From: Trematomus loennbergii
Taxonomy: Eukaryota; Chordata; Actinopteri; Perciformes; Nototheniidae
NCBI GenBank assembly: GCA_012861695.1
Contig: JAAOOA010000354.1
Location: forward strand, 1 to 64,000
DNA length: 64,000 bases
Reading direction: 5' to 3'
This document shows positions 31,803 through 43,800 of the stretch, in pieces. The translations under genes were made by a program, and so were the position numbers. Position 1 is the first letter of the stretch. Each line of letters begins with the position of its first letter. The notes beneath the pieces were generated by a model that was given only the letters and a program-made list of their open reading frames with translations, searched no databases and was not told where the DNA came from.

Positions 31803-34800
31803 AGTACTGAGCCTGTTTTTCAGATCTCAGGCTCAAAAATGCCATTCCCAGAACAAATGACCATATCTTCCCTTCTAAAAGGGTTAAATTAATAATCTTA
31901 TTCTCAAAGTAATGATAAACCTGTGAGTTGGATGTAGAAAAGTCAGAATCAATATAGATGTTTTTATTTTAAAGAAAATTCAGATTTTACATAGTAAAAA
32001 CTGTAAATTATAGTGTCCGTCCAAAATTCTTTTTTACTTATAGTGAGACCAAACCGGAAGCTGCATACACTCTGGTGGCTACCATTAGCAGCTAACTTTT
32101 TCGCTCCGATTTTTACATAAAAATTGAATTATGGATTATAAATATTTTTTCAAAGGCACAGATACATTATCAACCTATGGATCAACAGTTGTAGCCTTTT
32201 TTTTCTTCGTTTTAATGCCATTGAACACGTCTGTTGATCAGATTGACAGGTACGGTGAGACGATCTCCCGTAAAAGCTCCGTAAAGGTACGTGTTGTGAT
32301 GTCTGTGTTGCTTCCCCTGTCGCAAATTCGGATCGCTCAGTGATGATACTATAACCATATCATCTGTGGAGTCTCAGCTTTAATCGATATATTGTATGTG
32401 CAGCTACGATAAGTAATAAGGGTATCTTTATCTTGAGTTGTGTGCTAAAGTGCGTTAGCAAAAAAAACGGTGGGAGGGGTCCAATGGGGGGACCGTCGTC
32501 CTTAAGAGGACAACGTCCCCCCATTGGACCCCTCCCACCGTTTTTTTTCGAGACAATGTCTCAGGGCTTCTTAACATTTATGAAACTATTAATGTGGAGC
32601 ACCAGATTAACGGGAAAATCTCAGCTAACTGAAGATATGAACCATTTTTACCAAAACAAAACAAGGGTAATACCAAGCCTCTGAATTAGCACTAAGCGAA
32701 AAAATGCTAACGCACTTTAGCACACAACTCAAGATAAGATACCCTTATTACTTATCGTAGCTGCACATACAATATATCCGATTAAAGCTGAGACACCACA
32801 GATGATATGGTTATAGTATCATCACTGAGCGATCCGAATTTGCGACAGGGGAAGCAAACACCGACATCACAACGCGTACCTTTACGGAGCTTTTACGGGA
32901 GATCGTCTCACCGTAGCTGTCAATCTGATCAAAAGACGTGTTCAATGGCATTGAAACAAAATAAAAAATGCTACAACTGTTTGATCCATAGGTTGATAAT
33001 GTACCTGTTCCTTTGAAAAAATTATTTATAATCCATAATTCCATTTTAATGTAAAAATCGGAGCGGAAAAGTTAGCTGCTAATGGTAGCCACCAGAGTGT
33101 ATGCAGCTTCCGGTTTTGGTAACGCGTCACTCTCACTCCTTATTTGTTAACGTTTTGGTGTGTATATAACTTTCCCTCGATTCCATTGGCTCTAGCGGTT
33201 ATAAAGAGATTTCATTCATCAAAATCGAGCAAGGGGGGCCAGAGATAGGTCAAATCCACCCAAATGACCCCAGAAGTGGGTTTTTTGGCTAAATCTCTCT
33301 AAAAAGGTCAAATCTCACTTTTTTTGCATCAATCTTGATACAGGGTACTTATCATATGTTGTACTTTGGATTCCTAAAGCTTTTAGTCTACTAACCCATC
33401 ATCCAAGGGTAGTTTTCACTATAAGTAAAAAAGAACTTTTGGACGGACACTATCATTTACAGTTTTTTACTATGTTCAATCTGAATTTTCTTTAAAATAA
33501 AAAACATCTATATTAATTCTGACTTTTCTACATCCAACTCACAGGTTTATCATTACTTTGAGAATAAAGATTATTAATTTAACCCTTTTAGAAGGGAAGA
33601 TATGGTCATTTGTTCTGGGAATGTCCTTTTCAAGCCTGAGACCTGAAAAACAGGCTCAGTGCTTAACAGGTTAAGAGGTTAAAGGGATAGCAGCCTGACT
33701 CTGCATGACCCTAATATCATAACAGAAGTTTATTATTATGATGGTTTAGATTAAAACAAGTGTGTTATTATAATGTGTGTGTTTATGTGTCTCCAGTGTT
33801 AGTGGTTTATCTCTCAGACTGGAGAATGATGGTTTAAAAGATGAGGAAGAGGACACATCTTCAGTCTCCAGCTGTCTGTCTCTGAAGAGTGACTGGTCTA
33901 GAGATCAACCTATATACTTCAGTAATGAACCTGGACCTTCAGACACAAAGTAAGAGTTTCTGCTGTAACCTGACCTGAAGAGGATCCAGTTTTTATGTTA
34001 TCTGATAATCTAACCTGTTCTTTAATGATCGCAGTCAAGAAACTTAGTAACAGTACAGTAACAAAGTTTAAACTCTTGATCCCTGGCGTCATCAGCGATA
34101 GTAAATAATCTACATACAGACAGAAGTCAAAATGTGCTCTCTGAATGAACTAATGATGTTTAAAACATGTGTTGTTTCCACAGACAGAGAGCAGAGTCTT
34201 CAGTCCCCAGCTGTCTGTCTATGAAGAGTGACTGGTCTAGAGATCAACCTCTAAACTTCAGGAACGAACCTGGACCCTCAGACACAAAGTAAGAGTTTCT
34301 GCTGTAACCTGACCTGAAGAGGATCCAGTTGTTATGTTATCTGATAATTAGTGTGAATGCTGAGCAACAGACTATTGTTCTTCAAATCTTTATTCTTCAA
34401 CTTATTTCAACCAATGTTTGCTGTTTAACTGCTTCAGCATACTTTCAGCTACAGAAACCATTCAAATATTAAAATGTTCAGCTCCTTCAGGACATGACTG
34501 CTATGAATGTTCTTGCTTTGGACATTTACGCTTTTTATAATATTCAGCTTTTTAAACTTTTATTTTTACAATGTAACCCAATGGGAGGAACCTTCAAATC
34601 CTCTTTTAGCTACACCGTGTGCTAAATGCTACTCCTTCCACATACCTTCAGCTAGAGACTTTCCAACTTTAAAACGGTCACAAGACATTCAGCTATTAAA
34701 CCTGCATTCAGCTTTTTTATATCTTTTACACTTTTTGAAATATTTAACTTAGTTTGGAGCTTGGTAAAGAGGCCTTCTTCAGATTTTAACATTAGTGTGC

Positions 34801-37800
34801 GCCGCTCGTTAAGTCTAGAGTGCTTTGATCTCAAAACAGAGTGGAGGAGAGCTTGAAATCGGCCTAAAAATAAATGTTAAACCTGCCATAAGTCCCAAAC
34901 CCTAAACTCCTGTGACATCATTTGGTGATGAAAATGTAGGAAAACATCTCTTAGGTTGAAAAATAAAAACATTTACAGAGCAACTTGCAGGTTTTTTTTT
35001 ACTAGATTTATTCTTAACTTTGCCTGAAAATTACAATTAAAAAAGTTAATGCAGGATTTGATATGTTTTACGAGACATAAGGGCAGGAATTCAGAGGGAA
35101 AGGAGCCGTTTTGAGCTCTGCTACTAAAAACTGCTTTTTTTAACGTCAAACGCGTCATATTACGTCACATGGGGGAACAACTTTCTCGGACTCCTTCTCT
35201 GCCCAATCCGCGGTAGTAGTTGGTAGTTGGTTTGAGCGGTTGTGATTTAGTGAACTTGTATTTTTTCGGTAATTTTACATTGCATTTCACAATTTTTAAT
35301 CATGGTGAGCTGGAGTTTGTGCAGGTTGCACAGACTCCAGCCTGTCAGGACATCGAGTCCACAGTTTCCCTAACAGGAAAAGGACCGGAGCTAGCTTTCC
35401 TTCCTGGGTGCGTTGTGCGAGGTGCATCGACCTCCCTGCAGCACATACTCTCCACAGCTGAGGCCTATCAAACAAAACGTTTATCAGGAAACCGTATTAA
35501 ATCTCTCTCTCCCCCTTCGCTGCTCTCTCTCTCCCCCCCTTCGCTGCTCTCTCTCTCCCCCCTTCGCCTCTCTCTCTCCCCTCCGGTACACAGCACCGTA
35601 CAAGACGCACAAGACGTAGTGTGGAGTTGCATTATGTAACGCGAGATACGGCTGATACTTGCACATTAGTTCCTGTTATGGATCAGTATCAACAGTCCTG
35701 CCAGTAACGTTACTATATGATCAATACTACTTTAGTTATAGCCTGATATATGATAGCTAACTTTACAATATTGTGATGGGACCGACGTTAGCTAACATTA
35801 ACTGTAGCTAACGCCGGTCACTCACCAAGACAGCTGCCCTGTTCTCCACTGGTTCTCCTCACACCACAGCTCCATTTCTCTCCGATAGCCGTTATTTCTT
35901 CTAATCCTTGGCTGCTCCTGGGGGTATACTACGAATCTAGTTCAACATATCCTGGATATGTTTTGAGTTATCCGGTTGACTAAATCCAAAAAAAAAACGC
36001 TCTCGCTAAACGATCCTACGACGCTGGTTATCAAGTGGATCGCTCAAGCCAGCCGTGTCCTATCTAGTTAGGTGCGCGTTCACATAAAAGGGGTGGTATT
36101 TGGAGTGTTTGACCAATCTCAAACATGGACAAGCGTACTGACAGCGCAGCGCGTCATATATTTCCTGAATGAAAAGTCAACTAATATTTGACAAATATGA
36201 AGACGTTAAACTTTAAACATCCATGACTTAAACACTTTATCCAGGATAAAAGCCACATAGCTGCACCTGCAAGGTGAATACTGCTGGTAAAAGAAAAAGT
36301 GTTTGAATGCGTACATTAACAGGTTTATGAAATCACTGCCCCGTCCAAGACACGAGTGGATCTGACTTTAATTACATTTGACTCGAGTGTTTCGTCAACT
36401 TAATGTGTTGCTTAAAATATACTTCTGCATACAGTATGTGACACTGTGAGTGTTGCACGGCCAGATACGGCTCAGCTGACTCAGATAAGGAAATATATAC
36501 ATTATGATGTGATATGATATGAATGATAATGGGACACATCGACGTCTGCACTCACAGTGCCGCGGACTGTACGTAATGTTACTCTGATCCGGTTACTTAT
36601 GTTGTGGCAGATATTTAAAGGGGACCTATCATGCAAAATGCACTTTTGTACGTCTTTTATACATGAATATGTGTCCCCGGTGTTCCAGGGAACTCACCAA
36701 GTGTCAGAAAACACAACCGTCTCTATTTTCCTCCATACCCAAATCTCTAAAAAAGGGGCTGCAACGGATCTGATAAAAACTGATCCAGATTTGAACACTG
36801 TCCTGACGTCAGGACAACTTTTCACATGAAACCCTCTCCTTTCACTGATCACATCTCCATGGAAACCTTTGATCTCTGGACTCAGACACAGGTGTTCTGA
36901 TTAGGTGCTCAGCTCAGACACAGACACTCGAGGTTCATCTCAATGTCCCTCCTCCTTTCTCCCCTCTCCTCCGGGACTTGACCCGGAAATCGATCAAGAC
37001 ACGCCATGTTGAAGGACGTCCCAATCGCTGAAATGCACACAGAGGAGTCGAGGAGGGATGAGGGAGGAGGCTTCCAGAGGAGATGAGAGCGAGGATACAC
37101 AAGAGCAGACTACGCGGAAGTGTTTTCACTACTCGCGCATCAGAGCTCCGCCCCCCCTTCACAGCCTCTGCTCAGCAGCTGTTCTTACCGTTAAAGGAGG
37201 ATCAGAGTCATTCAATATTTAAAGTGCTTCATTAACCTGTTAAGCCCGAGAGACCCCGGTACCGGGGCACTGCCGCAACATCTTGCAGGAAACAGTGTCT
37301 GAGGGCATGTTCATTTAATAAACTATGAATGTTTTATATCCATGTAATGGGAAGAAACTCATCTAACTGATCATTTTGATTTTTTTTTCAAAAGAAAACC
37401 CACAATGCTAACACTGAGCCTCTGAATTAGCAACGAGCGAAAAATGCTAACAGATTACTGCACCGAAAATCACTCACAAAACCTTATTATTTATCTTTTC
37501 TCCACATCCATGACATCGATTCACATCGTGAGGTGACACAGAATCTATCGGTACCCTCATTATCACTGAATTATACGGATTTGTGACGTTATAAACAAAA
37601 CAGACATCAAAACAGATGACGCTAGGTAGCTAAAAATGCTAACATTTTTTGCTAACATAAAAAAAATAATAAAATAAAATTCATACCTTGGCTCTGTAGT
37701 CTCTCCAAAGTGGTCTTCAATGGCATTAAAATGATAAAAACGCTGCTGAAGTTAATCCCTTTGAAATGATTTCTGATAATCCATAAGCATTAAAACTGCT

Positions 37801-40800
37801 TTTCCGTTTCCAGATGTCAAAGCTAGAGATAGGTTCACTCTGATGGAAAATTACATGCGCGAAGTCCCCACCTTTTCTCTTCACAATGAGTGTGCGATTC
37901 TATTGGCTCTAACGGTCAGAAAGAGGTGTCAACCATCAAAATCGACAAAGGGGGGCCAGAGATATGAAAAAAAAAACATTTCCACCAAAATGACCCCAGA
38001 AGTGGTTTCTTTTTGCTAAATCTCTCAAAAAAATTCCTAAAGCTTTTAGTCTACTAACCCATCATCCAAGGGTCGTTTTCACTATAAGTAAAAAATAATT
38101 TTTGGACGGACACTATAATTTACAGTTTTTTTACTATGTAAAATCTGAATTTTCTTTAAAATAAAAAACATCTATATTGATTCTGACTTTTCTACATCCA
38201 ACTCACAGGTTTATCATTACTTTGAGAAAAAAGATTTTTAATTTAACCCTGTTAGAAGTGAAGATATGGTCATTTGTTCTGGGAATGTCATTTTCGAGCC
38301 TGAGACCTGAAAAACAGGCTCAGGGCTTAACAGGTTAAGAGTAAAATATATTACATCTCTTAAACGAATGAGGAGATCATACTCTATAAAAACATAATGT
38401 TTTGATATAAAATCATAACTTAGTTCTTACTTGTGGTTTTTGAAAGTCAAACATTTAGGATGTATACAAATACGGGTAGCTTAACTAATACATTTTTTAG
38501 TGATTAGTGTCTCTCTTCTGTATGACAAATTAAATAACAACATCCAATACAAAAGTTGATCTGAAACCAAATACCATAATGAAAGGATCCATCAATTATT
38601 ATTATTGTTATGATTATAATTATAACTTAAATGAAATGTTATAGCTGGAAAAACAAATACAGGACCGACAATAATACATAGATAACTATAATAAAAGAGA
38701 AGGATGGAAGAGATGGACGAAATCATTTCAATGATAAACTAGATCCCAGGTTTGAAGGGATTGATGTGGAGGGAAGTCCAGTGACAGGTGATACAACTGC
38801 ACGCACCAGAAGTAAAGGGCATTGTTTATGGTGATGCTGGAGGACATCCCAACTCATACCTGAGGACTCCTCTGTCCAGTTTAACACACTGTCTCAGCCT
38901 ATGCTATACTATATGATGGAGACCTCATACCCACTTTAACATGTTCCACATATCTTCCAGATTATTGGGGACATATGGTTGTAGTTCAAAACATGCAGAC
39001 AAAATATGTTTGCTGCTTTTCCCAGCGTGTTTTCTTTCTTTTCTTTTCTTACTACACATCCAAGCCCCCACTGTTCATGTACCCTTTAAAACAGCCAGCC
39101 ACACTACCTATTACCAGGTGTGACTGTGGCTCTGTGTGACTGCATTGGTCTCTCAACTATAAGGTTGCCGGTTCCATTCCAACAGTCATCATGTCAATAT
39201 CTTTATACCTTACTACAATGTATCAGCTAGTTATTGCAGGATAACACATACTTAGTGGAGATTGATCAACTATACTTAAACTATTGCACATCTTTTAAAC
39301 ATTATTGCTAAAAGTCACTTGTTTATACAGCTACAGTCACCATTCAGCTATTCAGATATTCAGCTTTCTCTGCATTTTCAGCAAAGTTCAGCAACACATT
39401 TGCGCAGCTTTCAGCATTCACACGCATTTTCAGCAGGAAATGCCTTTTCTAGTCTAAACTGTTCTTTAATGATCGCAGTAAAGAAACTTAGTAACAGTAC
39501 AGTAACAACGTTTAAACTCTTGATCCCTGGCGTCATCAGCGATAGTAAATAATCTACATACAGACAGAAGTCAAAATGTGCTCTCTGAATGAACTAATGA
39601 TGTTTAAAACATGTGTTGTTTCCACAGACAGAGAGCAGAGTCTCCAGTCCCCAGCTGTCTGTCTCTGAAGAGTGACTGGTCTAATGATCATCCTCCTCTA
39701 ACCTTCAGGAATGAACCTGGACCCTCAGACACAAAGTAAGAGTTTCTGCTGTAACCTGACCTGAAGAGGATCCAGTTTTATATAATCTAATATATTAAAC
39801 TGTTCTTTAATAATATCATGTGTGCAGTATAGTACAGAACAAAGGCAGCAGAGTACAGCAAGCTAACATTATTTGAGGATATTTCAATATGCATTTATAG
39901 CATCATTGTATCAGTGGCATCAAAAGGTTTTAAATGGCAAAGATATTGATAAATACTCACTAGAAACTAAATATATCGTCCAAAACATTATTTACTACTT
40001 GGGCATGTTTATGATATGTATTTTAAAGATGTTTATTAATGATAGTGATAACCTGGTGAGCTGGTTGTGTTTAGCATTAGCAGATATAACAGACAGGGGC
40101 GGACTGGCCATCGGGACGTTCGGGACGAATCCCGATGGGCCGGTACTGAAGTGGGCCGGTCGGACGATGTGGGCCGCTCGGATAAATCACTAGCACCCCC
40201 AACCCCCCCCCCGTCGACAATTTCCTCGCGGTATTTACTTGCGGCACCGAGGTGGGCCACTCGGATAACTCACTAGCACCCCCCCCCCCCCCGTTGATCA
40301 TTTACCGAGGTGGGCCGGCGATACCGAAGTGGGCCGGTCTAGAGTCCCGGGCTGATTTGTAGTCCCAGTCCGCCCCTGATAACAGAGCTTTGTGTGATTA
40401 CATGTAGAGTCAATGCAAAGACCCAGATCCGTGCCTGGAGACACCAAGAAAGTGAAGAGGTGAAATTCATGTCACCTGCGTATTCGTGCAGCGTGACACA
40501 TTTCATCTTTCATTTCATTTCATTTGTATTTGTTCCGTTCATGGTATGCACAACTTAATGTATAACAAATATTTACAAAACATGTCTCTATGAACACACC
40601 ATTGACCGAAAAGGAGCAGGGAGAAGAAAATAATCTGATATGACCTGCCCCTTTCTAAAGAAATAGAAATAGATGGTCTGTCCTTCATATGTTCTTATTC
40701 ACAGCCACACATCACAGCATCGTAGGATAACAAGAGAAACACAAAACTTACTAACAAAAATACTTAGTTCCCACTTGACAGTTAACGGAAAGAAACAAAA

Positions 40801-43800
40801 CAACACAACAACACCAAACATCACATGAACAAGGAAAAGTGCAACACCCTCACCTGAGTCCTACTGGAGAAAGAGTCTTGAGAGTGACGTTTGTGACGCT
40901 CTGCCCGTTGGTGAGAATCAGCTCCACTAATGTGACGTGCTGTAAAGGATGTGTTCATCTCCACAGAGGGAAGAGGAAGAGTGGTGTTCCTGTGGAGGAG
41001 CAGCTGTCCAGCTGTGCTCTGTGTCAGGACGTCCTGAAGGATCCAGTCTCTACCAGCTGTGGACACTGGTTCTGCAGACAGTGCATCACCTCATACTGGG
41101 AGCAGAGACCTCCATCAGGAGACCCCTCCTGTCCCCAGTGTGGAGAAAGATCCAGAACCAGAGCTGGACTGCAGACAGCCAGTCAGACCAGCTCTGTACG
41201 AGGTAAGAGGCCGAACACATGCAGCGTCTTATTCCTCTTCCTGGTTCATTTGTGTTTGAACAGGTATACTGTTGTAGAGCATAGACAGTAAGCTGTTTAT
41301 AAAACATTTAAACTCAGTCTGTTTTTGTTTTATTGTTATAATTAGATTCTCAGAGCATTTCCCTCATTCTCTCATGTTTCCTTCTCTTCCAGCAGATAGT
41401 GGTCTGCAGGAGGTTTTAGATGAACATAGGCTCAGTCTGAGGAGGAGATGTGAACGTGTGACTGAAGGAACTGATCAAAGTGAAACCCTCCTCAACAGGA
41501 TCTTCACTGAGCTCTACATCACACAAGGCCAGAGTGAAGAGGTTAATACCCAACATGAGGTGAGGCAGCTGGAGACAGCTTCCAAGAAGAAGCCCCTCCA
41601 TGACACTCCAATCAAGTGCCAGGACATCTTTAAAGCCTTACCTGACCAACAGACTCTCATCAGAGCGGTCCTGACCAACGGAGTCGCTGGAGTTGGAAAA
41701 ACCTTCTCAGTGCAGAAGTTCACTCTGGACTGGGCCGAGGGTTTGGGAAACCAAGATGTCAGTCTGGTGATCCCGCTCTCCTTCAGGGAGCTGAACCTGA
41801 TCAAAGGTGAGCAGTACAGTCTTCTCAGGCTGCTCCATGTTTTCCATCCAACCTTACAGAAGGTCACAGCAGAGCAGCTGGCTGTCTGCAAAGTGCTGCT
41901 CATCTTTGACGGCCTGGATGAAAGCAGACTTTCTCTGGACTTCAGAAACAATGAGGTTGTGTCTGATGTCTCTCAGCAGTCCTCAGTCAACGTGCTGCTG
42001 ACAAACCTCATCAGGGGGAAGCTGCTTCCCTCGGCTCTCGTCTGGATAACTTCCAGACCTGCAGCGGCCAATCAGATCCCTCCTGAGTGTGTGGACAGGG
42101 TAACAGAAGTACGAGGCTTCACTGACGCCCAGAAGGAGGAGTACTTCAGGAGGAGATGGAGTGATGAAGACCTGTCCAGCAGAATCATCTCTCACATCAA
42201 GAGCTCCAGGAGCCTCCACATCATGTGTCTGATCCCAGTCTTCTGCTGGATCACTGCTGCAGTTCTGGACCACATGTTGACTACAGACCAGAGAGGAGAG
42301 CTGCCCCAGACCCTCACTGACATGTACTCACACTTCCTGCTGGTCCAGACCAAGAGGAAGAAGCAGAAGTATGAAGAGGGACATGAGACGAGTCCACAGC
42401 AGCTGACGGAGGCTGACAGGGAGGTTCTTCTGAAGCTGGGGAGGCTGGCGTTTGAACATCTGGAGAAAGGAGACATCATGTTCTACCAAGAAGACCTGCA
42501 GCGCTGTGGTCTTGGTGTCACCGAGGCCTTGGTGCACTCAGGAGTTTGTACACAGATCTTCAAAAGAGAGAGAGTGATCTTCAGAAAACAGTCTACTGCT
42601 TTGTTCATCTGAGCATTCAGGAGTTTCTGGCTGCAGTCTACATGTTGCACTGTTACACCAACAGAGACACAGAGGTACTGAAGGACTTCCTGCAGGAGAC
42701 TATCAACAGCAGATCAGGATTACCCATCCCTGGATGACTTCCTGAAGGGAGCCATGGAGAAATCCCTCCAAAGTAAAATGGCCACCTGGACCTGTTTGTC
42801 CGCTTTCTCCACGGCCTCTCTCTGGAGTCCAACCAGAGACTGTTAGGAGGCCTGCTGGGTCGCACAGACAACAGACCAGAAACCATCCAGAGAGCCATCA
42901 GCAACCTGAAGGAGATGAGCAGTAGATCCTCTCCTGACAGGAGATCAACATCTTCCACTGTCTGACAGAGATGAAGGACCACTCAGTACATCAGGAGATC
43001 ACAGAGTTCCTGAAGTCAGAGAACAGATCAGAGAAGGAACTCTCTGTGATCCACTGCTCTGCTCTGGCCTACATGCTGCAGATGTCAGAGGAGGTTCTGG
43101 ATGAGTTGGACCTGGATCAGTACAACACATCAGATGGGACGACGAGACTGATTCCAGCTGTGAGGAACTGCAGGAAGTTCAAGTAAGTCCAGATGTGATT
43201 AACTTTATAAACTAATGTGGATCAGGAGTTTAATTATTCAAATAAACACTATAACATTTCTGCTGTTTAAATACTGAGAGCAAAATAAACCAACACTGTT
43301 CTTCTATTTATTTATAATAATAGTTAAACTGAAGCGTTCCTCTCTTCATATTGAGTGATGGAGGCGACATGTCAAACACATGAAGGACTTGAGAGGTTTC
43401 TCAGCATGTGATCACACCACACAGCAGGACTTACAGTTATCACAGAAACATGTTATTATTACTTTCTTTGCTTTTTTCTTTGCTTTTTAAGAAAATATTC
43501 ACAAAGCATACATAACCAAATAAACACATCTAAGTACAAGATGAACTACATAACAGATGACAAATCAGAAAGACATAATAAATAATAGTATTAATAATAT
43601 TACAAATGAAAGAATGGATACTTATGAATATGAATACATTATGAATACTCAGGTACACATTAATTATATTCACTGTATTGTTCTATACTGACCCATTCCT
43701 CCCACCTTTCCTCAAAGATATGCATTTGGTTTCTAATCTAGTTGTTTTCTCCGTTACATAGATTTCATTTACTAAGTTATTCCATTGTGAGTTTACTAAG

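Noticed and set aside
32131..33044. Small frames repeated on both strands
   Set aside because: They are the two arms of the fold-back element, mirror images of one non-coding sequence.
35220..35639. 139-codon + strand frame as a gene
   Set aside because: No recognisable domain, ends in a CT/CCCCTTCG tandem, lies in an NLR intron between duplicated exons.
39120..39180. tRNA gene
   Set aside because: Only vague A- and B-box-like words; no cloverleaf can be drawn and the B box deviates. At most a SINE trace.
41393..43182. Definite pseudogene call for the NLR
   Set aside because: The same type of small deletions occurs in conserved citrate synthase exons of this contig, so base errors are a live alternative.
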